Shown piece by piece: positions 33,730-42,863 of a stretch of 64,000 nt of DNA. Source of the DNA: WGAL01 sp964570865 (GTDB lineage: Bacteria; Bacteroidota; Ignavibacteria; Ignavibacteriales; Melioribacteraceae); assembly GCA_964570865.1 (NCBI GenBank), contig CAZMZM010000001.1:46189-110188 (forward strand). The letters run 5' to 3'. The first letter of the stretch is position 1. Each line of letters opens with the position of its first letter. The notes under the pieces were generated by a model. It was given only the letters and a program-made list of their open reading frames with translations. It was not told the origin of the DNA and did not search any database. The position numbers and the translations under genes were made by a program.

Positions 33730-34610
33730 TTTCTACCATAATAAAATTTACCGGCAGATTCTTTCTGTCGGTTTTGTTTTTCTTTTTTTTTACTTCCGCA
33801 TTATTCGGACAAGTTAACAAAATACTTCTAACTGAAAAACCTTGGGAGTTGGAAATTTACAACAATTACAAAGAAAAACTTACCCTCTATGAAAAACAAA
33901 AGATTTTACCTTTCACACCATTTCTACTTTCCGGTTATGATTTATCTCAACCCCTTGTATCGTTGAGAAAGACAATCGTTAACGATAAAGTATTTTATCT
34001 CGGATTAAGCTCCCGGAAGAAAATATTACATATTTCAAAAGCCGGCAAATCAATAGTGCTAATGAATTTCTCTGCTTTGTCTCCTGAAATTTCTTTACGG
34101 CTTTCCCGCAATAAATCTTTTTTTCTTCCGACGGGAGAAAAAGTAATCTTAAGAAAAGGAGAAATGATAAAACTACTTTTTAAAAAAGGGAAAAAGTACT
34201 TGGCTTTCAGATTGGCAAAACCGAACTACGGATTTATCTATTTGTCAAAGACGGAAATTGAAAAATCTAAGCCGACGGTAAAAATTAAAAAACTAAGCGC
34301 TGAAATAAAGAACAAAATTATTTCTGAAATTGAAGAATATAACAGAAAGATAAATTCCTCGGTTGCTGAACTCGACTCTGCCTATTCAAAAAATGTATCT
34401 CCTCCAAAATGGGAAAATGTAAAATCCTCAGATTATATGATAGACTTTCTGTTTACAAATGGAAGCGTGAGTGAATTTCCAAAAAGTATTGCGAAGTTAA
34501 AAAGCAAAATCGAGATTCTTCTTATCGGGAAAAAATATGAAGTCCGATTGGAGAATAACCACTTAATAATTAAAACAAGTGAATCCTTTCAAGAGAAAAA
34601 TTTCAAATAA
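33708..34610 (+). CDS. Secreted protein of unknown function
   Basis: 300 residues with a signal sequence (FFLSVLFFFFFTSALFGQ) after a charged start. The ATG at 33708 lies inside the end of the binding-protein gene; a GTG at 33726 overlapping its TGA would give a shorter, more usual signal peptide and is equally possible. The mature part is basic and lysine-rich, with beta-rich segments (FFLPTGEKVILRKGEMIKLL) and a helical stretch (220-260). No family recognised. Last gene of the lipoprotein-binding protein set. Confidence 0.68.
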   Translation: MEREKEVISTIIKFTGRFFLSVLFFFFFTSALFGQVNKILLTEKPWELEIYNNYKEKLTLYEKQKILPFTPFLLSGYDLSQPLVSLRKTIVNDKVFYLGLSSRKKILHISKAGKSIVLMNFSALSPEISLRLSRNKSFFLPTGEKVILRKGEMIKLLFKKGKKYLAFRLAKPNYGFIYLSKTEIEKSKPTVKIKKLSAEIKNKIISEIEEYNRKINSSVAELDSAYSKNVSPPKWENVKSSDYMIDFLFTNGSVSEFPKSIAKLKSKIEILLIGKKYEVRLENNHLIIKTSESFQEKNFK

Positions 34611-34672
34611 ATCTTTCTTCCGTTACAACTCTCCGGTTCGCTTCTCGGGAAATTACCGGTAACGCAAAACTT

Positions 34673-34804
34673 GTTACACTATCAATTATGAATTTTCTTC
34701 AATTGACAACTTGGGAGTATTCTTCGGTTATATAGTATTACAAAATTTTTTGTTGTTTTTTGGAAAGAAAATAATTCTTTAATTCAAAATTCATAATGTG
34801 TAAC
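34673..34804. repeat. Imperfect inverted repeat between convergent genes
   Basis: Left arm GTTACAC (34673-34679) and TTATGAATTTT (34686-34696); right arm AAAATTCATAA (34786-34796) and GTGTAAC (34798-34804). Eleven plus seven bases pair, with a 6-base against 1-base bulge, enclosing about 90 bases. It lies in the 210-base gap between two converging transcripts. It may be a miniature inverted-repeat element or a weak bidirectional terminator; I saw no target-site duplication. Confidence 0.45.
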
Positions 34805-34820
34805 TTGCCAAACATAGCTA

Positions 34821-37800
34821 CTACTTTTCTTTCAACTTTTTATAATACTCTCTTATAAGCTCCCTGTATTCTCTGCTGTACCCCTCATCCATTGCCTTTA
34901 ATAGTTCCTTCTCCAATTTGGATTTCTCTTCTCCTTTATTTTTAGATAGCTGCGCAGGAGATAATCCCTTAAATATCTTTCCCGATTGGGATTCGCGGTT
35001 CTTCTCAAAGTCCCGTTCATTAACGGAACGCTGTGCATCAAGGAGACGTGATAAAATATTCTGCTGCGTTTTTATCAAATCCTCATTCAGGTTATTGGAT
35101 TGTAAATCGGTTACTACCTCTTTCATTTGACTAAGAATCTTTTCCAAATTAGATGCAATTTTCTTTGACTTGCCTGAAGCCTTTGCTTCGCGGTTTAATT
35201 CTTCCAACGATTTCCTCAAAGCCGCCTGTTCGCCTGCCAACCGCCGCATTGCCGCAGCCTGCTGCATGCTCATTCCTTTCCCCTTCATTTGTTTAGTCAT
35301 TTGATTAAGCTGCATCTGCTGCCCCGCCATCTGTTTAAGCTGTTGGGAAAGAGACATCATTCCGCCACCCCCGCCTTGTTGGTTAGCCATGTCGTTCATC
35401 ATTTGCTGCATCATGTTAGCGGCATCGTTTAAGGCTGCCATAGCACTTTTTTGATTAGCAATCGCCTTTCTACCGTTCATATCCAAAGCCGAAGAAATCG
35501 AATTCCGCATTTGCTTTTTTGCTTTCCCCAACGCATTTCCCATTTCAGGAGTAACGGCAAACGTCTTTTTCGATAAAGAACTCATTTGCTTAAAAATAAT
35601 ATCGATACTGTTTAAAATCCGGTTTTGCTTTTCCGCCAACTTTCTCGACTGCTCATTATTTAATTGCCCTGAATTTGTTTCAGCCTTCAATGCTTCCTGT
35701 TGACGAGATAGATTAACGAGTTCTTTTATCAGTTGCATCATCTCCGCCATAACTTTCTGCTGAGATTGCTGTTTCATCATACTCTGCATATTCATCATCA
35801 TCTGTGTCATCTGCTTCATATTCTGCATTAACTTATTTTGGTTTTTAGCCGCCTCACTCATCTTATCCATCATCATCTGTTCAGCCGCCATTTTGGAAAG
35901 CTCCGGATTTTTTTGTTCCGATAATTCTTTAGCCAGCTTTTCCATTTCATCTTTAGGCATATCCTCCATCTGATTCATCATATCGGAAAGCTCTTTTGCC
36001 TTTTTCTCCAATTCCTTAAGTCGCTGACTCAAATCGGATTGTTTTTTCGTAAGCTCATCTTTTTTTGCACCAAGTGAATCAGCTGCTTCTTCCTTATTGA
36101 TTTTTTCCTGTTCTTTCTCTATCTCGGTAGAACGCTTTACAAGCTCGTCGATTTTCTGCTCGGCCAAAATTCTCTTAAACAACTCTATTGTTCGTTCTAA
36201 ACTTTTTTTAAATGCCTCCTCATTTTTTTTTAGCTCTTCAAGGGCTTGCTGAGCATCAGTGCGCATCATATTTTCCAATTTGTTCTGCATCTTTTCAAGC
36301 GCTTTTTTTAACAGGTCATTATCAAGCTTGCTCATCAGTTTTTGCAGTTCATCATATTTTTTTAATGTCTCTTTTGAAAGGATATTTTTTTTTGATAATT
36401 CCTTTTTCTGATTAATAATCTCCTTTTTAAGTTCCTCGGATTTCTTCGCAAGCTCTTTCATTTTTCGGGCGGCAGTTTCAATCTTCTTTTTTTCTTCCCA
36501 CGAAATTTTTGTTTTATTCTTTTTTAATTCGTTACTAAGTTGTTTGAACTCTTCTTTTAGCTTTTTTGCTTCGGTTAATGTCTTTTTTAATTTATCGATA
36601 CTTGCATTTTGTTTCTTCTCGGTCTTAGAGAGAAACTCTTCAAGAGGAGGAAGAAAAAGAGAGAAAATCTCACTTTTAACAAATTTTGGACCTGAGACAA
36701 AATCGTTGTCAAATAGTACGAAATAAAAGTTAACCCTATCGTTAACTTCAATATTCATATCTCTTAAATTCCACTCGTAAAAAATATTTTGTTCGGTAAT
36801 CTTTTTATTAATCGGTAATTTCAACGAATGAAACTTTTCCTCCGGCTTCTTAAATTCCGAAGCGCTCAGTCTGTATCGCAACTCCAGTTTTGTAAAGCCG
36901 TAGTCATCCGTAATTTTAAGAAGAACGGGAAGCGTATCCTCGTTTCCAAGTTCGGTTTCTTTTTCAGGTTCAATTACTTTTATCGTTGGGAAAGTATCTT
37001 CATTCACCTCTAAACTATACACAATTGGAAAGCGGTTCATGTTTCCGGAATTATCTTTTACCCTTATTTTGTAACTTCCGTTATTCATTAATCTGAATTC
37101 ACCGGCAAACTCGGACAACTTACAATTAAGCGGCTTTGCTCTGTTATTTCCGAATGCTATCCATGCCGTATCAAGCTGCTTGTTAGCTGTTCCCGAAATT
37201 ACTATCCGGCTGCCCTTTATTGCTCGGATGTTTCCGTTATCGTAAAAAGTAAACGGTTTTTCACCCGTATAATTAGGAGGTTTTACGGTAACAGAAAAAC
37301 TTTTGATTACGGGAGGATTAATTACTTTAACTTGCGCAGTATCACTACTGATATTTTCCGCAGAAGCAAACCACGTAAACGTTCTTAATATTTTATGAAA
37401 CTTATATTTGCCCTCGTTTCTGTTTAATCTTAATTTTTTAACCTTAATAAAATCGGTATGTTCATCATCTTTCACAAATAGATTGACCGTTGTTGGAGAT
37501 TCGCCGATAACAGATATTGCGGCTGCTAACGAATCTCCCTTAGTTACCGTAATCTTTTTTGGAATTATTTTGATTACGAATTTCGGAGGTTGCTCAAAGT
37601 CTTTACCGTAATTAATGAGTCGGAAAGTTGCCTCGTTAATTTGAGGAATAGAAACCATAAATATCAGTGCGGATAAAATCAGGATAAAATATTGCATCGG
37701 TTTATTTTTCAATTTTGCAGCATCAACCTCAAAATCTTTACCGTTTAATTTTTCAACGATATTATTGAATGAAGCCTCAATTAACTCCATTGAATAAGCA

Positions 37801-38168
37801 TTACTTTCATCGTTAACCAGACTAATAACGTTAGCAAATTCATCCTTTACTGCCGGATTCTTTCTTCCCACCTGATAAGCTTTTTCTACATATTCTCGGA
37901 GCGTTATCTTTTTAAACAATAATATCAGTCGCCTGAACAGTAGAAAAACAAAGCAAACAATTGTTTCAACTGCAAGAAATATTATTAAAGCAGTTCGTAC
38001 ACCCGAAGAAAAATTGAATAAAGATTCAAGAATAGAAAAAAACATGAAGGTAAATAACACAACCAACACCGGAATCATAAAGGACGTTATAAAAAGCCAT
38101 AAACGTTCTTGCCTAATTAACTTATGCAACTTCCCAATAATTTCAGTTTGTTTGGTTTTTATACTCAT
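34821..38168 (-). CDS. DUF4175-type membrane protein with long Met/Gln-rich coiled coil
   Basis: About 1115 residues from the ATG at 38168, which overlaps the previous stop as ATGA. Two N-terminal membrane segments (FITSFMIPVLVVLFTFMFFS; ALIIFLAVETIVCFVFLLFR) and a third near 165-185. A beta-rich Ig-like region follows (about 195-490), then a very long charged coiled coil. The coiled coil has methionine-rich patches encoded at 35745-35885 and 35220-35440 and a short glycine run. The N-terminal half resembles DUF4175 proteins. It follows a DUF4159 gene, a known pairing. Function is unknown; the topology suggests an envelope-anchored structural protein. Confidence 0.72.
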   Translation of the reverse strand: MSIKTKQTEIIGKLHKLIRQERLWLFITSFMIPVLVVLFTFMFFSILESLFNFSSGVRTALIIFLAVETIVCFVFLLFRRLILLFKKITLREYVEKAYQVGRKNPAVKDEFANVISLVNDESNAYSMELIEASFNNIVEKLNGKDFEVDAAKLKNKPMQYFILILSALIFMVSIPQINEATFRLINYGKDFEQPPKFVIKIIPKKITVTKGDSLAAAISVIGESPTTVNLFVKDDEHTDFIKVKKLRLNRNEGKYKFHKILRTFTWFASAENISSDTAQVKVINPPVIKSFSVTVKPPNYTGEKPFTFYDNGNIRAIKGSRIVISGTANKQLDTAWIAFGNNRAKPLNCKLSEFAGEFRLMNNGSYKIRVKDNSGNMNRFPIVYSLEVNEDTFPTIKVIEPEKETELGNEDTLPVLLKITDDYGFTKLELRYRLSASEFKKPEEKFHSLKLPINKKITEQNIFYEWNLRDMNIEVNDRVNFYFVLFDNDFVSGPKFVKSEIFSLFLPPLEEFLSKTEKKQNASIDKLKKTLTEAKKLKEEFKQLSNELKKNKTKISWEEKKKIETAARKMKELAKKSEELKKEIINQKKELSKKNILSKETLKKYDELQKLMSKLDNDLLKKALEKMQNKLENMMRTDAQQALEELKKNEEAFKKSLERTIELFKRILAEQKIDELVKRSTEIEKEQEKINKEEAADSLGAKKDELTKKQSDLSQRLKELEKKAKELSDMMNQMEDMPKDEMEKLAKELSEQKNPELSKMAAEQMMMDKMSEAAKNQNKLMQNMKQMTQMMMNMQSMMKQQSQQKVMAEMMQLIKELVNLSRQQEALKAETNSGQLNNEQSRKLAEKQNRILNSIDIIFKQMSSLSKKTFAVTPEMGNALGKAKKQMRNSISSALDMNGRKAIANQKSAMAALNDAANMMQQMMNDMANQQGGGGGMMSLSQQLKQMAGQQMQLNQMTKQMKGKGMSMQQAAAMRRLAGEQAALRKSLEELNREAKASGKSKKIASNLEKILSQMKEVVTDLQSNNLNEDLIKTQQNILSRLLDAQRSVNERDFEKNRESQSGKIFKGLSPAQLSKNKGEEKSKLEKELLKAMDEGYSREYRELIREYYKKLKEK

Positions 38169-38839
38169 TGTATCAGCGACCATAAAACCAAATTTGTACC
38201 GAACTTGAGTGCTTCTTCTCTTTTTGCCGGCGGATCATTGTGAACGTCCGGGTCAGCCCATCCATCGGAAGGATTGCTTTCGTACGTGTAGTAAACCGCC
38301 AGTTTTCCATTAATAAAAATCCCAAAGCCCTGAGGCGGCTTCCCGTTATGTTTATGTGTTTTAGGAGGCCCGTAAGAAAACTTAAACGGCTTTTGATACA
38401 AACCGTAATTATATGGAAGTTCCACTAATTTTTTGTTTGGGAAAACTCGTGCAATCTCCCGCCTGAAATATTTATCCAGTCCATAATCGTCATCAACATA
38501 AAGGAAGCCCCCTTTTAACAGATAGTTGCGGAGGTTAATAACTTCCTCGTCAGTCAGACGCATATTTCCATGCCCTGTTGCAAACAAAAAAGGGAAGTTG
38601 AAAATGTCCGTAGATGCTGCATCTACAAATACATATACGGGTAACGTTTTAATTGATGTATGCTCGGCTGCATATTTAAGCAAGTTAACTTCACACGACG
38701 GATCGTTATACCAATCGCTTCCTCCGCTATACTTTAGTCGGGCAATTCTAAAAACTTCTCCTTCGGCACTTTGGGCAAAAAGAGCGCTTTTCGGAAAAAA
38801 CATAAAGCTTAATAATATAATGCAAACAAACCTATTCAT
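38165..38839 (-). CDS. DUF4159 secreted protein
   Basis: About 224 residues from the ATG at 38839 (ATGA overlap with the upstream gene; an earlier start lacks a signal-like N-terminus). Signal peptide MNRFVCIILLSFMFFPKSAL then FAQ. The mature domain RIARLKYSGGSDWYNDPSCE, then TGHGNMRLTDEEVINLRNYL, GGFLYVDDDYG and YYTYESNPSDGWAD matches the DUF4159 glutamine-amidotransferase-like fold. Often found beside DUF58/MoxR/DUF4175 genes. No catalytic Cys of the amidotransferase type is evident. Probably periplasmic. Confidence 0.82.
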   Translation of the reverse strand: MNRFVCIILLSFMFFPKSALFAQSAEGEVFRIARLKYSGGSDWYNDPSCEVNLLKYAAEHTSIKTLPVYVFVDAASTDIFNFPFLFATGHGNMRLTDEEVINLRNYLLKGGFLYVDDDYGLDKYFRREIARVFPNKKLVELPYNYGLYQKPFKFSYGPPKTHKHNGKPPQGFGIFINGKLAVYYTYESNPSDGWADPDVHNDPPAKREEALKFGTNLVLWSLIQ

Positions 38840-39294
38840 TTTCGTCCTTTGCCCCATTTAAGAACTTCAATCTTCACTTTTTGTAATCCGTCCTCGCGCA
38901 TTCCGAGAGCATCGGCAGCTCCGAGTGATAAATCGATAATCCTATCCGGATGTTGCGGCATTCTATCATTTACTTCTAATATTACTTTTTTCATATTGCT
39001 TAAATTTGTAACTCTAATAATTGTTCCCATCGGATAACTCGGATGAGCCGCCGAAACACCATGCATATTATAAATTACTCCACTGTATGTGAGTTTCCCG
39101 TTAAAATCATCAGCATAAAACGATGCAATTCCCTCTTCCGCAGCAAGTACTTTAGTGGAATCGTGCACATCGGCATATCTTTGTGAAGCGCTTCGTTTAA
39201 TATCGTTTGAAACCCTGTTTCCCGTATAGAATCGCGGCGCCGAGCTGCAAGCAGTGAGAATTGCCATTAATATCATTACTAATGTTTTAGCCAT
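38836..39294 (-). CDS. RlpA-like double-psi beta-barrel lipoprotein
   Basis: 152 residues with lipoprotein signal (MAKTLVMILMAILTAC). The RlpA/DPBB domain has GIASFYADDFNGKLTYSG, HPSYPMGTIIRVTNLSN, VNDRMPQHPDRIIDLS and AADALGM, with the Asp of NDR and the RIIDLS block conserved. RlpA proteins bind peptidoglycan lacking stem peptides and some are lytic transglycosylases. It heads a three-gene chain (RlpA, DUF4159, DUF4175) with ATGA overlaps. No SPOR domain. Confidence 0.85.
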   Translation of the reverse strand: MAKTLVMILMAILTACSSAPRFYTGNRVSNDIKRSASQRYADVHDSTKVLAAEEGIASFYADDFNGKLTYSGVIYNMHGVSAAHPSYPMGTIIRVTNLSNMKKVILEVNDRMPQHPDRIIDLSLGAADALGMREDGLQKVKIEVLKWGKGRK

Positions 39295-39484
39295 AAACGG
39301 ATAACTGATTTTTTTTGAACTTAAAAAGAAATATAAAGAAGTTTAAAATGAGAATATTAGAAAAGGAAGCTAAAAGGAGGATAAATATTTTAAAGATAAT
39401 CATACTTTTATTGATACAAATCAATACACCCGAATAAAAATCCGCCTTCAAGCAACTTATCTAACAATCTCAGAATATTGTTAA

Positions 39485-39910
39485 TTATTTCCCTTCCATA
39501 GCTTTAAAAGCTACCGCATACATTTGTATTTGTTTGACCATTGAATTTAAACCGTTTTTACGCGTAGGCGACAAATGATTTGTTAAACCAATCGTTTCAA
39601 GAAAATCAGGCGGGTTTGAGATTATTTCATCCGGAGTATGTCCCGAGTAAACGTCAACCAACATTGCCGTTAAACCTTTTACCAAAACAGAATCACTATC
39701 AGCCCAGAAATTAATTTTGCCGTTCTCGAACTTAGCTAAAAACCAAACCTGCGATTGGCAACCGGAGATTTTATTTTTATCATTTTTTTCTTCGGGAGGA
39801 AACGGTTCTTCTTCTTCCGCCAAATCAATAATGTATTGATATTTATCGTCCCAATCCTCAAACATGGCGAGGTCTTCTATATATTGCTGCTGTTTTTCTT
39901 TAATAGTCAT
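39485..39910 (-). CDS. sufE: SufE sulfur-acceptor protein
   Basis: 141 residues. The active Cys is at 51 in NKISGCQSQVWFLAKFENGK, the same position as in E. coli SufE, with the family's GLTAMLVDVYSG, GLTNHLSPTRKNGLNSM segments. It takes sulfur from a SufS-type cysteine desulfurase for iron-sulfur cluster assembly. It lies 12 bases after ccmB; no other suf gene is here. The 174 bases upstream of rlpA on its other side contain an 18-base inverted repeat (39409-39426). Confidence 0.92.
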   Translation of the reverse strand: MTIKEKQQQYIEDLAMFEDWDDKYQYIIDLAEEEEPFPPEEKNDKNKISGCQSQVWFLAKFENGKINFWADSDSVLVKGLTAMLVDVYSGHTPDEIISNPPDFLETIGLTNHLSPTRKNGLNSMVKQIQMYAVAFKAMEGK

Positions 39911-39922
39911 AATATAAACTCC

Positions 39923-40582
39923 TTATTCGTTCCAGATAAAATCAAACAACATGAACGATGCTGTGATCATTATTATATCATAAATAATTAATATTGCCAA
40001 ATCTACAAAAGCTTCCGAGATTGTCATACCTACAATCGCATAGTTCGTAAGCTCAATTAAAATTAAAATTAACGGAAGTAGTATGGGAAAAGAGAGTACG
40101 GGATATAGCGTTCCCTTTGTGTTTGCTTTGGAGATAATTGCCGCTATTATTGTTGATGAAACGGCTATTCCAACATTGCCGAAAAGGAAAGCCAAACTCA
40201 TAATAGCCCAATTTTCAATTGCAAAACCATTAAACAATCCCAAAAATAAAATTAGGATTACAATATTCATCAAAAAGACTAAGATGAGATTAAAGAGAAA
40301 TTTTCCGGCAAATATTGTAAACGGTTTAGCCAATAGATGAAGGGTTAAAGTTGTTCCCCTCTCTTCTTCGGATACAAATCCCCGTGCCAGTCCGGACATG
40401 GCAGAGAAGAAAATCACAACCCAAAGCAAACCACCGGTAAGTTCCGGACTAAGCACCTCTTGCCCAACCGAAAAAAGTATTACACTAATCGTAACCAAAA
40501 TAAACATCGCCAATGCATTGATTGCGTAACGTGTTCGCAGTTCGGAAGCCCAGTCTTTTTTGAATACTCCAATCGATTTCAT
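39923..40582 (-). CDS. ccmB: Heme exporter membrane subunit CcmB
   Basis: About 219 residues from the ATG at 40582, which overlaps the ccmA stop as TGATG; the GTG one codon earlier is an alternative. Six hydrophobic segments. CcmB features: KKDWASELRTRYAINALAMF, SGLARGFVSEEERGTTLTLH then LLAKP, and LYPVLSFPILLPLIL. With CcmA it forms the ABC part of cytochrome c maturation system I. ccmC-H are not in the window. Confidence 0.92.
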   Translation of the reverse strand: MKSIGVFKKDWASELRTRYAINALAMFILVTISVILFSVGQEVLSPELTGGLLWVVIFFSAMSGLARGFVSEEERGTTLTLHLLAKPFTIFAGKFLFNLILVFLMNIVILILFLGLFNGFAIENWAIMSLAFLFGNVGIAVSSTIIAAIISKANTKGTLYPVLSFPILLPLILILIELTNYAIVGMTISEAFVDLAILIIYDIIMITASFMLFDFIWNE

Positions 40583-41220
40583 CACTTCATACTCTTATAT
40601 TGTTCTACGTTTAAGTAATTAGAGCAGAGGTCTAAATCGGTTTGATCGTTTGAGGCAACAATTACCAACTTATCTTTACCGGATGTCTCAATTATTTCAT
40701 AAACTTTATCCTTTCCTGCACTATCGAGATTGGAAGTAGGTTCATCCAAAAAAAGTATTTCAGGTTCGTGCTGCAAAGCAAAAATAAATTTCATCCTTTG
40801 CAGCATTCCGGATGAAAAGCCCTTGAGCAGGTCGTTACGGCGTTTGTAAAGATTAAACTCGTCAAGTAAATATTTGGCTCGGTCGTTGTCAAATTCAATA
40901 CCCCGAATTTTGGCAAAATATTGCAGATTTTCTATAGCTGAAAACTCTCCGTACAAAATAAGATACGGTGCAACAAATCCGATATGCGAAAATAGATTTT
41001 CACTCTCGATTTGTAAACTGTTCGATGTATATTCGATCTTCCCTTTCGAGGCTGAATTTAAACCGGAAATAATTTTTATCAACGTGGATTTACCCGAACC
41101 GTTTCGTCCGGTAATTCCGTTGACCGTGCCGGAAGCGAATGAATAATTTATATCCTTAAAAACCAATAAGCGTCCGAAATACTTTGTAACCTGATTAAGC
41201 TCAACTTTAAAATTATTCAT
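40582..41220 (-). CDS. ccmA: ABC ATPase CcmA
   Basis: 212 residues. Walker A GRNGSGKST (38-46), signature FSSGMLQRMKF, Walker B ILFLDEPTSNLD; the H-loop region reads VIVASNDQTDLDL, with no His at the usual place (ASHD-type in many ABC ATPases). Adjacent to ccmB, with which it should release energy for haem delivery to CcmE. Start ATG 41220; 62 bases downstream of the preceding protease gene. Confidence 0.88.
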   Translation of the reverse strand: MNNFKVELNQVTKYFGRLLVFKDINYSFASGTVNGITGRNGSGKSTLIKIISGLNSASKGKIEYTSNSLQIESENLFSHIGFVAPYLILYGEFSAIENLQYFAKIRGIEFDNDRAKYLLDEFNLYKRRNDLLKGFSSGMLQRMKFIFALQHEPEILFLDEPTSNLDSAGKDKVYEIIETSGKDKLVIVASNDQTDLDLCSNYLNVEQYKSMK

Positions 41221-41282
41221 TCAGTCTTTTGTTTGATTAATTATTTTCTAAAATTATTACCAACTAAAATTGTGCTACAAAA

Positions 41283-42863
41283 TTAATTAATTATTACGAA
41301 TTTACCCCGATTAATTATTCCGTTTTTTTCTACTTGGTAAAGATAAACTCCTGTCCCAAGTTTATTGCTTCTTAAATCCAAACCATCCCACCCGACTCTA
41401 TCCATATTGCTGTTTGAGAGAGACTCCTTCCGATAAAGAATTTTGCCGGAAAGTGAAATTATTTTAAGAACAACCGTTCCGGATTGATTTTTCGGGACAG
41501 GAAAATAAAGATATGAATTTTGGTAATACTTAAAAGGCTGCGGATAAACTTCCGCTTTTTCACTTGTAGTACCACTTACTCCGGGCAGATTATTATTTAT
41601 AAAATGTGTAGCCAAAAGATTTTGCAAACCGACACTTTGTAAATCGTAAAATAAATTGTCAGATATTTCCGTTCCTTCTCCCGAATTTGTATAAAGACGA
41701 TAATCCGCAGACGTAATAATATTAGGATAAGCAATCGCTCCGTTTACATCTCCGTTTGTTAGAAGTGTAACAAGCGTGTCGCCGGAAATTACACTCTTTT
41801 TGTATAGATTTGACAGAGGGTTTAAGTCCAATGTCTGAACACTTGTCAGCGGGTCGCTTTCCCATTGTTCCAATTTAATCAACGGGTATTTATCTGCGTC
41901 TTTAAAAAACATAGTCGGTTTCTTACGATACGAAGTAAAGTAAACCCACTCGCCAAAGTAGTTTAATCCCCGTTTAAAATCCGAAGAATACTGTTGTAGC
42001 ACAAAATTAATCGCTTCCACTGCACGGTGAGTAGGCATTTCTTTCCAAGTTTGAACAATTGCGGAATACCCAAAAACATCTTTAACAAAAATATTCCAGA
42101 TAGCGATATTATATCCGTTGTTGTAGGTAAACGGAAGTTCGGGATGATTAAAATAGCTCCCCATATAAGCAATATAATCATCGACGTAATCGAAGACAAA
42201 ATCTTCCATGGATGTTGAAGTTAACTCGTAATAAAAAAGGTCGTCCGAACGGTAAATGTAATTTCCAAGTTGCACACCATGATTAAACTCGTGTGCTGCC
42301 GTTACCTTTGCCGCATCAATTCCGTGCGTATAAAAACCGCTTCCGTAGTCATTATCCAATGTTACAAACGTAGTAAATTTATTTTCACCCAAATCGGTTT
42401 CCGGTGTTGTGTAACCGTAACAGCACGTTCCCAAATCGACTATATAAAAATCATACAAATCATCGCCGCCGGCTCCGTTATCAGGAGGAGGAAACGGAAA
42501 ACCTATCTCGGTAATTTCCTTATCATAAACGGAATCAAGAGCAATCAGGAATTCATTAATATCATACTTGGGAGATGAATTCGAATCAAGATTAAAATGC
42601 ACCCGAAATTTGCCATTCGGTGAAACCAGACTTGTATCGGTAACCGGACGACTAAGAATTTGCTTAACAACTTTTTTCTGATTTTCCGAAAAGAAGTTGT
42701 AGTTTTTCACCGCATCAGCCATTAACCCGAAATTACATTTAGCCGGATTATTATTGCCTTTGCCGGAATTGAATTCATTAACTAACCGAGAATAAAGGAG
42801 ATCCGCATTTTGAGGAAAAATCATTCGGGATAAAATCAATATCAATGAGAGAACTGCTTTCAT
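41283..42863 (-). CDS. Secreted HExxH metalloprotease-like protein with T9SS sorting domain
   Basis: 526 residues with signal peptide (MKAVLSLILILSRMIFPQ). Zinc-binding HEFNH at 191-195 (VTAAHEFNHGVQLG), with the beta-rich DLYDFYIVDLGTCCYGYTTP part before it. This looks like the MXAN_6640-type putative metalloproteases of gliding and predatory bacteria. The C-terminal region (about 440-526; VVLKIISLSGKILYRKESLS, GVYLYQVEKNG) is the type A T9SS sorting domain, so it is expected to be secreted or surface-attached. It overlaps the preceding gene by 4 bases (ATGA). Confidence 0.8.
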   Translation of the reverse strand: MKAVLSLILILSRMIFPQNADLLYSRLVNEFNSGKGNNNPAKCNFGLMADAVKNYNFFSENQKKVVKQILSRPVTDTSLVSPNGKFRVHFNLDSNSSPKYDINEFLIALDSVYDKEITEIGFPFPPPDNGAGGDDLYDFYIVDLGTCCYGYTTPETDLGENKFTTFVTLDNDYGSGFYTHGIDAAKVTAAHEFNHGVQLGNYIYRSDDLFYYELTSTSMEDFVFDYVDDYIAYMGSYFNHPELPFTYNNGYNIAIWNIFVKDVFGYSAIVQTWKEMPTHRAVEAINFVLQQYSSDFKRGLNYFGEWVYFTSYRKKPTMFFKDADKYPLIKLEQWESDPLTSVQTLDLNPLSNLYKKSVISGDTLVTLLTNGDVNGAIAYPNIITSADYRLYTNSGEGTEISDNLFYDLQSVGLQNLLATHFINNNLPGVSGTTSEKAEVYPQPFKYYQNSYLYFPVPKNQSGTVVLKIISLSGKILYRKESLSNSNMDRVGWDGLDLRSNKLGTGVYLYQVEKNGIINRGKFVIIN

